Notes under the pieces: model-generated | What the model was told of the DNA's origin: nothing | The model's database searches: none | What the model saw: only the letters and a program-made list of their open reading frames with translations | Assembly: GCA_023414355.1 (NCBI GenBank) | Contig: JAEZOB010000079.1 | Span: forward strand, 1-64,000 | From: Bacillota bacterium | Lineage (GTDB): Bacteria; Bacillota; Clostridia; Lachnospirales; Lachnospiraceae | Direction: 5' to 3' | DNA length: 64,000 nucleotides | Shown: one piece after another, positions 24,750 to 33,326 of the stretch | Position numbering within the stretch: position 1 is the first letter of the stretch | Layout of the letters: each line of letters opens with the position of its first letter | Translations under genes and position numbers: made by a program

Positions 24750-26063
24750 TTATTCCTGATATTGATAGACCAGCTTCCCCCCGACGAAGGTATATTCCAC
24801 CCGCCCGGTCACTTTTCTCCCCGAAAACGGCGAGTTTTTCCCTTTGGAATAAAAACGGTTCACATCTATGCTATATTCTGCCTTCGGATCCGCAATGACC
24901 AGGTCAGCGATCTTGCCTTCACCGATACAGCCTTTGTCGCATTTTAGGATCCGTGCCGGATTCGTACTCATCTTCTCGACCATCTGGTACGGAGTCAGAT
25001 ACCCCTTTAAGACAAGCTCTGACATCACAAGGGAAAATGCCGTCTCAGACCCTACAATACCAAAGGGTGCCTCCGCCATAGATTTTGCTTTTTCTTCTGC
25101 AGAATGTGGTGCATGATCCGTCGATATGACATCGATCGTCCCATCCTTCAATGCTTCTTTTAGTGCATCGACATCAGCGCGCTTCCGAAGCGGTGGGTTC
25201 ATCTTATAATTCGCATCATCTGAAAGGATATCGTCTTCCGTTAATGTAAAATGATGTGGGCAGACCTCTCCAGTCACTGAAATTCCACTCTTTTTCGCTA
25301 GTGCCAGCATCGCTGCGCTATCCCTGGTTGAGATATGGCATAGATGGAGTTTTGCTCCTGTCTCCTTCGCCAGCAGGATATCTCTCGCAGTTATGATATC
25401 TTCTACTGCATTAGAGATCCCCGGAAGTTTCAGCTGTTCTGCCTTTTTTCCTGCATTGATTGCACCTTTCCCGACCAGACTCTTATCCTCACAATGAGCA
25501 AAAACCGGTAGATCAAGCCATGCCGCCAGTCTCATTGCTTTGGCATATAATGCAGTGTCCATCACAGATTTCCCGTCCTCACTGACCGCTACTGCACCTG
25601 CTGCCTTGAGCTCCTTCATATCCGTAAGCTCACTTCCTGCCTGACCAAGGGTGATTGCACCGACCGGCAGGACATTAACAACTGCTTCTCTATCTGCCTG
25701 ATCAAGGATCAAAGAAATCATTGTCCCGCTATCTGTCGCAGGCTTTGTATTGGGCATTGGACAAATCGAGGTGTAGCCCCCTGCTGCGGCAGCCATGCTA
25801 CCCGTTGCGATCGTCTCCTTATATTCATACCCCGGTTCCCGCAGATGTACGTGCAGATCGATAAAACCCGGCATGACATATTTACCTGCTGCATCAATTA
25901 CAGACAAACTGGCTCCACGTTGTATAGCATCGTCTCTAACCTCGTCCACCTCAATCCCTGCAGCAACTTTCACTATTCGGTCCCCTTCGATCAGGACATC
26001 GAATATACCCTCCCTGCCTGAAGCAGGATCGATTACATAACCGTTCTTAATCAGTGTAAACAT
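24750..26063 (-). CDS. pyrC: Dihydroorotase
   Basis: A 437-residue zinc amidohydrolase (type I) that cyclises carbamoyl-aspartate to dihydroorotate. Metal-site motifs are MPGFIDLHVHLREPG (His-x-His), HLCHIST and STDHAPHS (Asp). CPMPNTKPATDS is the substrate-binding region. It follows the Nudix-like gene by 29 nt and precedes pyrF. Confidence 0.96.
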   Translation of the reverse strand: MFTLIKNGYVIDPASGREGIFDVLIEGDRIVKVAAGIEVDEVRDDAIQRGASLSVIDAAGKYVMPGFIDLHVHLREPGYEYKETIATGSMAAAAGGYTSICPMPNTKPATDSGTMISLILDQADREAVVNVLPVGAITLGQAGSELTDMKELKAAGAVAVSEDGKSVMDTALYAKAMRLAAWLDLPVFAHCEDKSLVGKGAINAGKKAEQLKLPGISNAVEDIITARDILLAKETGAKLHLCHISTRDSAAMLALAKKSGISVTGEVCPHHFTLTEDDILSDDANYKMNPPLRKRADVDALKEALKDGTIDVISTDHAPHSAEEKAKSMAEAPFGIVGSETAFSLVMSELVLKGYLTPYQMVEKMSTNPARILKCDKGCIGEGKIADLVIADPKAEYSIDVNRFYSKGKNSPFSGRKVTGRVEYTFVGGKLVYQYQE

Positions 26064-26092
26064 GAAATAAGCTCCTTTAGTGAAATGATTGG

Positions 26093-26485
26093 TTACAGCT
26101 CAGCGGATTCCAGGTCATCAAGGATTTTACGATCAACATAGTGTTCTAACTCCTCTTTCGTCACCCACTTACTCTCCACCAGCTCCTCTGACAGTAACAC
26201 CTCGGCCATGGTAGCCCTGCATAAAAAACTAATTCCAATGTTGAATACCTCTCCCGTCATAAAAGACCAGGTATACAGAATCCGGTCTATGACGACAGAA
26301 AGTCCTGTCTGTTCAGTCACATTCCTCAGAATAGCCTTTTTCGGAGCTTCTCCGAACTCAATCGCACCATCAATAAAGCCCCACTGATACGGCTCTAAAA
26401 CGCGATCATCATACCATTTTCTTACAATAAGATACTTTTCATCTAATTGAATAATCCCTTTTACTAAAATCCGATACTTTTCCAT
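26093..26485 (-). CDS. Nudix-fold protein with degenerate Nudix box
   Basis: A 130-residue protein starting MEKYRILVKGIIQ with the Nudix fold pattern. The Nudix box region runs GAIEFGE, seven residues, RNVTEQTGL. The consensus is G-x5-E-x7-R-E-U-x-E-E-x-G-U, so two metal-binding glutamates are replaced (RE to RN, EE to EQ). Hydrolase activity may therefore be weak or lost, as in Nudix domains that act as sensors. The start at 26485 is chosen from length and a GGGA-containing site; an upstream ATG at 26524 is possible. It sits between a DUF815 ATPase and pyrC. Confidence 0.8.
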   Translation of the reverse strand: MEKYRILVKGIIQLDEKYLIVRKWYDDRVLEPYQWGFIDGAIEFGEAPKKAILRNVTEQTGLSVVIDRILYTWSFMTGEVFNIGISFLCRATMAEVLLSEELVESKWVTKEELEHYVDRKILDDLESAEL

Positions 26486-26559
26486 ATTCTTCCCGTCCCT
26501 TCTGATCTTATGATATAGCCTCAAATATGAAAATAAAGACTGAATCTTGCCGATGTCAG

Positions 26560-27894
26560 TTAATCCTTTTCTTCAGATTGTCCTGCCAAATAGGTGATGA
26601 ATTGCTGCGCTGTACGCCCCGACATACCGCCATGGGAAAGCTCCCATTTATTTGCTTCGGCACAGAGCTGCTCATCACTAAGGCGTATCCCCTGCCGCCT
26701 AGCCAGTTCTATTACAATTGCATAATATTCCTTTTGAGCAGGTGCCGAGAAGTTGATTGTAATTCCGAACCGTGCTACCAAGGACAGCTTCTCCTGCATA
26801 GTATCGGAACGGTGCAGCTCCTCATTTCGTTCCATGTCACTCCTGTCATTCCAGGTTTCCCTGATCAGATGCCTGCGGTTCGAAGTAGCATAAATCAGAA
26901 CATTATCAGGCCTGTTCTCAAGTCCTCCTTCAATCACGGCTTTTAAATATTTATACTCTATCTCGAATTCTTCAAAGGATAGATCATCCATATAAATAAT
27001 AAACTTATAATTGCGGTTTTTGATGCGTGCAATGACTGCGGATAAATCCTCAAACTGATGCTTATAGATTTCAATCATCCTGAGTCCATCTTTATAATAC
27101 TCATTCAGGATCGCCTTCACGGAAGTGGATTTTCCTGTGCCGCTGTCACCGAAAAGCAGAACATTATTTGCTTTCTTACCCTCGACAAAGGCTTTGGTAT
27201 TGTCAACCAGCTTTTTCTTCTGGATTTCATAACCCACCAGATCAGAAAGCGCTACCTCAAGGGTATTAGTAATCGGTACCAATTCCAACTGGTCTGACAC
27301 CTTGCTGATACGGAAGGCTTTATTCAAACCGAACATTCCTACCCCGTAATCGCGATAAAATTCTGTAACACATCCAAATATCTCTACCTCATCCTCAGCC
27401 TGTTCAATCCGGCTGCTCAGCAGTCTGACCTTCTCACTGACACTCTTGTTGTAACGGCTGCTGCTTTTTTCAATTGCCTGATAATCAGATATCACAGAAA
27501 AGCAATTGATTCCTAGCGCTTGTTCCAGTGTTGCAAACTCATAATCAAACAGTGCTTTAAAAATCCTGAAGTCATTTTTTGCGAATTCATTGACCGTGCC
27601 TTCCTTCGCTCCGGTCTTCTCACAGGTTATGCTAAAGGGATTCTCAGTGGTCACAAGCAGATAGGTCAGATAATTGTGCCAAAGATTTTGATTGAAGCCA
27701 TACTCGGTCGCAAGATCAAGAAGCTTATTCATCAGACTGTAAATACGATTGGTGATGTCTTCCCTGACGAAGGCATCTTCCCTTTTGTCTGCAACGCTTT
27801 GGTCAAATTCCCTAATAATATCTGCCAGCTCCAAAAGCAGACTATCCGACCTTAAGTTCTTGTATATCATTAATTTTGATATCAGACGATACAT
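26560..27894 (-). CDS. DUF815-family ATP-binding protein
   Basis: A 444-residue AAA-like ATPase of the DUF815 family. The P-loop is LLFGDSGTGKSTSVKA near residue 240, with Walker B FIIYMDDLSFEEFE and a sensor-like IYATSNRRHLIRE. The N-terminal 220 residues are helical and specific to the family. No biochemical role is established to my knowledge. GGGAG precedes the start. It lies 32 nt after another ATPase gene and before the Nudix-like gene, and the three may form a unit. Confidence 0.85.
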   Translation of the reverse strand: MYRLISKLMIYKNLRSDSLLLELADIIREFDQSVADKREDAFVREDITNRIYSLMNKLLDLATEYGFNQNLWHNYLTYLLVTTENPFSITCEKTGAKEGTVNEFAKNDFRIFKALFDYEFATLEQALGINCFSVISDYQAIEKSSSRYNKSVSEKVRLLSSRIEQAEDEVEIFGCVTEFYRDYGVGMFGLNKAFRISKVSDQLELVPITNTLEVALSDLVGYEIQKKKLVDNTKAFVEGKKANNVLLFGDSGTGKSTSVKAILNEYYKDGLRMIEIYKHQFEDLSAVIARIKNRNYKFIIYMDDLSFEEFEIEYKYLKAVIEGGLENRPDNVLIYATSNRRHLIRETWNDRSDMERNEELHRSDTMQEKLSLVARFGITINFSAPAQKEYYAIVIELARRQGIRLSDEQLCAEANKWELSHGGMSGRTAQQFITYLAGQSEEKD

Positions 27895-27926
27895 GATGCT
27901 CTCCCATCCTTTGTGAAACGTTTGTT

Positions 27927-29282
27927 TTATAAATCCTCCAGACCGATTAAAATCAAATCCTTTCGATCGGCGGCCATCTTTTTCAGTTCGTCAGAGAACC
28001 CCTTTCTGGAGAACAGATAGCAGTAATCAGAACTTACCTTTGCCTCATCAGCCAAGGCCAGCAGCGCAAGATATTCCTCCGGCTCAGTGATGCGATTTTC
28101 AAAATGGCAATTCCCCACCAGAGTCTTCTTATCCCCAGTTTGCGCCAGTATATCGATGGTTCCGTTTTTTCCATACCATCGGTCCCACCAGATGAATTTC
28201 TCTGGTAGCCTTTCATGCAGATTCATCAGTTTTAAAAACTCTGTACATACGTCTGCAAAATATTCCTCCATATAAGTATCCAGATCAGGTGCGATTTCTC
28301 GAGTATAAATCCGATCCGCACTGTCAAGCATAATCTCAGAAAGGTTCGGAAATACAAAACGATACCAAAAGCTGAGGAAATTATCCTTAATACGATAAAG
28401 TCCCCTCATAGCATTTTCTTTCCCTTCCTCATCCAGAGGAACTAATTTTTCAACAATATCAAGCTGGATTAAGTTCTTAAGATAGACACTGATCTTAGCT
28501 CTGGAATAACCGGTCTTGCTGTGAAGATCATTCAATTTCCGGTTTCCGACCGCTAAGTAATAGAGAATCGTATTATAGACAGCCGGCTCTCTCAGCTCCA
28601 GCTTTAGCAGTTGCTGCGGAGCATGAATTAGCCTGCTGTTCTTATTCAATAGAAGATTTTTGATATTCTTTTCCACAGAAAGGCTCTCTTGCCAGGAAGC
28701 CAGATATTCAGGAATTCCTCCCAGAATAGCATTGATATAGATGCAGGTCTCGACAGAGGATTTCGGAAAGCGATTTACAAAATCCACAAAGGTAAATTCC
28801 TTCAGCTTCATATAAGCAGTGATAAAAGCGGCATATTCACCGAGTTCGCTTACCATCTCGTTCTCTACCCAACGGATGGAGGAACTGCATAAGACAAACA
28901 TCACCGACCTGTTCTGACTCTTCAGAATCCGGAAAGCTTCCAGTATGTCACTGCTGCTTTTCAGAATATAATGAAATTCATCCAAAATGATAATAGTCTT
29001 GTCTTCTCCACTACTGAGGAGGGAAGAGAACAGGATCGGATAATCTGTCAATTCATAGGAGCCGTTCTCCCTATGGACTCTTCGATTCATAAGAAGAAAT
29101 TGAAGCTCATCCTCACATTCCATTCCTTCATAGTAAAAAGCCGATGGCTTATCCACAAGAAACTCCTTGATTAATGAGGTTTTTCCCATTCCTTTTCTTC
29201 CATATAAAATCACAAGATTGTTTCCTGCGGTACTGTATTGCTCCTCCAAAAGCTTAAGCTCCGCTGTTCTCTTTACTAACAT
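27927..29282 (-). CDS. Archaeal-type ATPase with DUF234-like C-terminal domain
   Basis: A 451-residue ATPase of the archaeal/bacterial STAND-like group. ILYGRKGMGKTSLIKEF (about 25-40) is the P-loop and TIIILDEFHYI the Walker B. A winged-helix region lies near 235-275. The C-terminus resembles the DUF234 restriction-nuclease-like domain, but its core reads TIDILAQ ... LVGNCHF where active members have D ... E-x-K, so the Glu and Lys appear lost. Function unknown. Its frame starts 20 nt past the 3' end of argS on the same strand. Confidence 0.8.
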   Translation of the reverse strand: MLVKRTAELKLLEEQYSTAGNNLVILYGRKGMGKTSLIKEFLVDKPSAFYYEGMECEDELQFLLMNRRVHRENGSYELTDYPILFSSLLSSGEDKTIIILDEFHYILKSSSDILEAFRILKSQNRSVMFVLCSSSIRWVENEMVSELGEYAAFITAYMKLKEFTFVDFVNRFPKSSVETCIYINAILGGIPEYLASWQESLSVEKNIKNLLLNKNSRLIHAPQQLLKLELREPAVYNTILYYLAVGNRKLNDLHSKTGYSRAKISVYLKNLIQLDIVEKLVPLDEEGKENAMRGLYRIKDNFLSFWYRFVFPNLSEIMLDSADRIYTREIAPDLDTYMEEYFADVCTEFLKLMNLHERLPEKFIWWDRWYGKNGTIDILAQTGDKKTLVGNCHFENRITEPEEYLALLALADEAKVSSDYCYLFSRKGFSDELKKMAADRKDLILIGLEDL

Positions 29283-29302
29283 ACCATCACCTCTGTCTGT
29301 TT

Positions 29303-31069
29303 TTACATACGCTCGGGTGCTTCAAAACCGAGCAAATCGATACAGGTCATTAATATGTCCTGAACCAAAGTAATCAAAGCAATCCAAGAAGCTTGTTTCT
29401 TCTCATCCTCTTCGGTAATGATTTTTGTATCATGATAAAAGCTGTTGAAGGCATTGGCAAGATCATAGATATAAGCACAGATACGGTGAGGTGCTATCTC
29501 CTCCGCTGCTGTGTAGATCATCTCGTTGAACTTGGCTAGTTCAAGTACCAAAGCTTTCTCGCCCTCAGAAGTAGCAGGTAAAATAGCCGAAGATACTGCT
29601 TCTTTTTTCATTTCCTGATATTTCGCAAGTATAGACTTAATTCTGACAATGGTATATAAGATGTAAGGGCCGGTATCCCCCTCAAAGCTGGTAAAACGAT
29701 CTACATCAAAGATATAGTCCTTAGAAATCTGATTTGACAGATCGCCATATTTCAGTGCAGCAAGACCTACCTGGGAAGCAACCTTCCTTGCTTCCTCTTC
29801 TTCCATGCTGCGGTTCTCCATAATCTTTGTATAAACCTCATCCGTCACACTCTTGATCAGATATTCCAGACGCATGACGCCGCCTTCCCTGGTCTTAAAG
29901 GGCTTGCCATCTTTACCGTTCATCGTACCAAAACCTATAAAATCCAACTGGGTATCTTCTTTTACAAGCTTTGTCTTTCTTGCACATCGAAATACAATTT
30001 CAAAATTCAGATCCTGACGCTTGTCCACAACATAGATAATACGATCCGGTTGAAATAATTTCATACGCTCTACGATGGTTGCCAAGTCTGTTGTATTATA
30101 TAATGCAGCTCCATCTGACTTCAATAACATACAAGGAGGAACCTCTTTGGTATCTGTATCTTCCTTTACTTCTACCACCAGGGCACCCTCACTGATTTTT
30201 GCAAACCCATTCTTTTTGAAATCCTCAATCATAGCAGGAATATATGGCTGTGCGTCACTTTCCTTCTTCCATAAATCAAAGGTTACCATAAGAGAGTCAT
30301 AGATCTGCTTTAAATCCGTTACCGAAACCTCTAGAATATGATTCCAAAGAGCGGTATAACCTCTATGCCCGTTCTGAAGATGATACGTCACCGTCTTTGC
30401 TTCTTCTCTAAACTCCGGATTCTGTTTGGAAAACTCACTGGCCGCAGGATAAATTTCCTCCAGCTCAGAGATGGTAAACGGAGCTTCTTTTGGATACTCA
30501 CCGGTATAGGAATCATCGAAATAGATGAGCTCAGGTTTTCTGCGTTTCAGTTCCGCGATGACAAGCCCCATCTGGGTTCCCCAATCACCGAGATGTGCAT
30601 CACCGATGACCTGATTTCCCATAAAGCGGAGTAGTCTCTTAATGCTCTCTCCGATCACAGCAGACCTCATATGTCCTACATGCAGAGGCTTAGCAATATT
30701 GGGACCACCGAAATCAATGATAACAGTTTTAGGCTCCTTGACCTTCTCTACACCATAATGCTCGTCAGATTTCATACGGTTTAAGTACTCTGACAGATAT
30801 TCTCCACTTAGGGTAATATTAATAAAGCCCGGCATGATCGCCGCAACTTCCTGAAATTTGGGATTGGACTGCAACTCCTCTACGATATCCTGTGCTATCT
30901 TGATAGGAGCCGTCTTATATTGTTTCGCTGCCGCCAATGCTCCATTACACTGATATTGGCACAGATCGGGTCTGTTGGAAAGGGTAACCACCCCATATTT
31001 TTCTTCATAGCCTTTCTTAATAAAGGCATCCCTCACATCTTCCGCGATTAGTTCGATCATTGTTTTCAT
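29303..31069 (-). CDS. argS: Arginine--tRNA ligase
   Basis: A 588-residue class I synthetase. The HIGH motif is HVGH in IAKPLHVGHMRSAV. A canonical KMSKS is absent; the loop MNGKDGKPFKTREGG takes its place, as in many ArgS proteins. An N-terminal additional domain (about 1-110) and the C-terminal anticodon-binding helices ending in DLLGFEAPERM are present. Start choice is uncertain: ATG at 31069 gives a typical N-terminus, while a GTG at 31078 lies closer to AAAGG. No T-box is visible upstream. Confidence 0.95.
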   Translation of the reverse strand: MKTMIELIAEDVRDAFIKKGYEEKYGVVTLSNRPDLCQYQCNGALAAAKQYKTAPIKIAQDIVEELQSNPKFQEVAAIMPGFINITLSGEYLSEYLNRMKSDEHYGVEKVKEPKTVIIDFGGPNIAKPLHVGHMRSAVIGESIKRLLRFMGNQVIGDAHLGDWGTQMGLVIAELKRRKPELIYFDDSYTGEYPKEAPFTISELEEIYPAASEFSKQNPEFREEAKTVTYHLQNGHRGYTALWNHILEVSVTDLKQIYDSLMVTFDLWKKESDAQPYIPAMIEDFKKNGFAKISEGALVVEVKEDTDTKEVPPCMLLKSDGAALYNTTDLATIVERMKLFQPDRIIYVVDKRQDLNFEIVFRCARKTKLVKEDTQLDFIGFGTMNGKDGKPFKTREGGVMRLEYLIKSVTDEVYTKIMENRSMEEEEARKVASQVGLAALKYGDLSNQISKDYIFDVDRFTSFEGDTGPYILYTIVRIKSILAKYQEMKKEAVSSAILPATSEGEKALVLELAKFNEMIYTAAEEIAPHRICAYIYDLANAFNSFYHDTKIITEEDEKKQASWIALITLVQDILMTCIDLLGFEAPERM

Positions 31070-31108
31070 AGGATACACATGCCTTTCTCTTCATTTAACT
31101 TAAACATT

Positions 31109-31137
31109 ACTTTATCATACAAACCCCGGATTGTCAC
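31109..31137 (-). promoter_or_regulatory. Candidate promoter of argS
   Basis: GTGACA (31132-31137) and TAAAGT (31109-31114) with 17 nt between. The rest of 31138-31383 is AT-rich DNA upstream of the divergent CheX-like gene, with no other feature I can support. Confidence 0.5.
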
Positions 31138-31383
31138 GAGGAAACAATCAAATTTGGCAAAAAAATCTATAGATGATATATTCTCACTATTTTTTAAAAA
31201 TAATCGATATTGATGCATTATTTTGATTTTATATCTGTTATTTTTGTAGATAGTGTTGTATATTGATAATTGGATACAATCTATATAAAAAATTCGTATA
31301 TGATGTAATGGGGGTTACTAATAACGGATTTTCTATCATATATAGATGCTCGAGATTACTTGTAATACGAAAGGGGAAATATC

Positions 31384-32271
31384 ATGTTCGGGCTTTATTT
31401 TGGTTATTACTTGGTGGAAAAGAATAAGATTTCTCAATCGCAGTTTGAAGATTTGATCGCGCAGCTTCAGAAAAGCAGGGCAAAGCTTGGATTTATCGCA
31501 GTAGCCGAGAACTTACTGACCGTAAAGCAGGCTGACGAAATCAATGATATTCAGAAGAGAATGGACAAGCGCTTTGGTGATGTCGCTGTCGAAAAGGGAT
31601 ATCTTCTGGAGGAAGAGGTTACATACTTGCTTAATATGCAGGGCAATGCTTACTTACTATTCCTGCAACTTCTATCGGAAAGTGGTTATCTTACGATGGA
31701 GGAAATGAAGGGCGCTCTGGAGGATTTTCAAAAAGAATTTCAGTTTTCAGATTCAGAGTTAGATTCTTTAAAAACCGGAGATATCGATCGAATCATACCG
31801 GTTTTTGTGGATACAGACCATCCTATTTACGGAGAATATGCCCGTCTGGCAATCCGCAATGTAGTACGCTTCATTAATAGTAATATTATATTGAAAAAAG
31901 CTCACAAGATCAGTAGCTATCCGTTTCAAGCCCTTGCATCCCAGAGGCTTTTAGGGAATCCGGGTTTATTCATCGGTCTCGCTGGCAAGGATCCGGCTTT
32001 GTTATCCATAGCTAAGCCTTTTGCCAAAGAAGAATTCCAGGGCCTGGATGAAGATGCATTTGATTCTGTATGCGAATTCTTAAATTGCACCAACGGCATA
32101 TATGCATCGAAACTTAGCCAGGAGGATATCGAGCTCGAAATGGCTCCTCCTGAATACTATACAAATCAATGTATCACATCAGAGGATGACCTATATATCG
32201 TTCCATTTCTGATCAACGGGGAACAGGCAGATATTATAATCGCAATGAATAACCGTATCTGTATTAATTAG
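31384..32271 (+). CDS. CheX-like phosphatase domain protein with MshEN-like N-terminus
   Basis: A 295-residue cytoplasmic protein. Residues about 5-115 show two helical repeats of the form FGYYLVEKNKISQSQFE and FGDVAVEKGYLLEEEV, resembling the N-terminal domain of GspE/PilB/MshE ATPases, which in MshE binds c-di-GMP. Residues about 145-290 resemble CheX/CheC: the helix DSVCEFLNCTNG carries the E-x2-N pair that dephosphorylates CheY-P in that family. A CheY gene follows 13 nt later, which supports the assignment. AAAGGGG precedes the start. Confidence 0.7.
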   Translation: MFGLYFGYYLVEKNKISQSQFEDLIAQLQKSRAKLGFIAVAENLLTVKQADEINDIQKRMDKRFGDVAVEKGYLLEEEVTYLLNMQGNAYLLFLQLLSESGYLTMEEMKGALEDFQKEFQFSDSELDSLKTGDIDRIIPVFVDTDHPIYGEYARLAIRNVVRFINSNIILKKAHKISSYPFQALASQRLLGNPGLFIGLAGKDPALLSIAKPFAKEEFQGLDEDAFDSVCEFLNCTNGIYASKLSQEDIELEMAPPEYYTNQCITSEDDLYIVPFLINGEQADIIIAMNNRICIN

Positions 32272-32284
32272 GAGGGTAGTAACC

Positions 32285-32641
32285 ATGGCAAGAATTCTTA
32301 TTGTAGATGATTCCAAAACCTCACGTAAAATACTCCGTGGAATTCTGGAGGATTATGGACATGAAATCATCGCTGAAGCCGAAAATGGGGAGGATGGTTT
32401 CGAAAAATTTAAAGCAACACAGCCGGAAATAACCACCATGGATATCACCATGCCAATTATGGACGGTTTGGAAGCGCTAAAACAAATCAGGTGCTATAAT
32501 AACGATGCAAAGATCATTATGGTAACAGCTGCAGGGCAAAAAACTAAGATGATTGATGCGATCCGACTTGGGGCAGCAGAATTTCTAGCCAAGCCCTATG
32601 AAGCCGAGCAGGTAATTGAACTGATTAATAAGGTGATGTAA
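32285..32641 (+). CDS. cheY: CheY-like single-domain response regulator
   Basis: A 118-residue receiver with no output domain. The acidic pair is in LIVDDSK, the phosphoacceptor Asp in TTMDITMPIMDG (about 55), the switch Thr in IMVTAAG and the Lys in LAKPYEA. It lies 13 nt after the CheX-like gene and shares its transcript. The partner protein probably removes its phosphate, while the kinase must come from elsewhere. Confidence 0.93.
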   Translation: MARILIVDDSKTSRKILRGILEDYGHEIIAEAENGEDGFEKFKATQPEITTMDITMPIMDGLEALKQIRCYNNDAKIIMVTAAGQKTKMIDAIRLGAAEFLAKPYEAEQVIELINKVM

Positions 32642-32651
32642 ACTAAGAAAC

Positions 32652-32862
32652 AGGACTGTTGCATGATTATATTGTACCAGGATAAGAAAAACAGACACCC
32701 CTCACACACAGGTTCCCGGACATCCCACCGATATTAAATGTCATAATCGAACATAAATGTTCGCTTCTGATCATACAATATCAGCAGACTGTCCGGCAAA
32801 CAGTGCATTACGGGGTGTCTTTTCTTCTTACCCTGGCTTTACAGTTGTTGTGCAACAGTCCT
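32652..32862. repeat. Nested palindromic element A at a tail-to-tail junction
   Basis: AGGACTGTTGCA (32652-32663) pairs with TGCAACAGTCCT (32851-32862). Inside are an imperfect CCAGG...AAGAAAA stem, then GACACCCC/GGGGTGTC, then CCGGACA/TGTCCGG and two small hairpins. Between stems lie TCACACACAGG and AACAGTGCAT (32799-32808), words that recur in element B (62178-62428); AACAGTGCAT also recurs in element C (47836-47903). It lies between cheY and the convergent PspC operon. Confidence 0.85.
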
Positions 32863-32971
32863 TGTCTAGCTTATGCGATAATTCTGGCACCTTGCCAATT
32901 AAGTCGATTAACCGGCGGGGACTCATATACCTTAATTCACGTTGAAACGTGCACCCGCCAGGTCACACATA

Positions 32972-33002
32972 GAGAAGGAGGTGCTTGCAGCACCTCCTTC
33001 TC
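32972..33002. terminator. Terminator of the PadR/PspC operon
   Basis: A perfect 13-bp stem GAGAAGGAGGTGC/GCACCTCCTTCTC lies 82 nt beyond the pspC stop. It could also end a plus-strand RNA from 32642-32970. Confidence 0.85.
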
Positions 33003-33083
33003 ACTTTATCTTATCCTATTAATAACCTTGTTGTAAATTACTGACTTGATCGCATTTGCGAGAACTCAATATATTTATCTTTA

Positions 33084-33272
33084 TTATGCCTGAACGGGCA
33101 TGATGATCGCTGCGATAATATATGCCAGAACGCCAAAGCCTCCTGCAAATCCAAACAGCACCCAAGCCAGTCTTACAATTGTCGGATCTACATTGATATA
33201 ATCCGCAATACCTGCACACACTCCACAAATCATCTTATTTGAATTTGATCTGACTAATTTTTTCTGTTCCAT
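33084..33272 (-). CDS. PspC domain membrane protein
   Basis: A 62-residue PspC-domain protein: a basic N-terminal segment, the signature MICGVCAGIADYINVDPTIVR and one membrane helix (about 38-58). PspC-like proteins respond to envelope stress and can hold regulators at the membrane. GGAGG lies 6 nt before the start. It is the last gene of PadR-DUF1700-DUF4097-PspC. Confidence 0.9.
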   Translation of the reverse strand: MEQKKLVRSNSNKMICGVCAGIADYINVDPTIVRLAWVLFGFAGGFGVLAYIIAAIIMPVQA

Positions 33273-33326
33273 GATAGAACCTCCTTCTAGATTTTTTTAC
33301 CATCTACTTATAATAATACAACCTTT

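Noticed and set aside
32652..32862. 6S RNA
   Set aside because: The long stem with a central bubble is reminiscent, but two similar elements occur elsewhere and I cannot match the conserved 6S sequence.
33019..33228. 69-codon minus-strand frame overlapping pspC
   Set aside because: It is an out-of-frame shadow of the PspC protein, which has the better start and a recognised domain.
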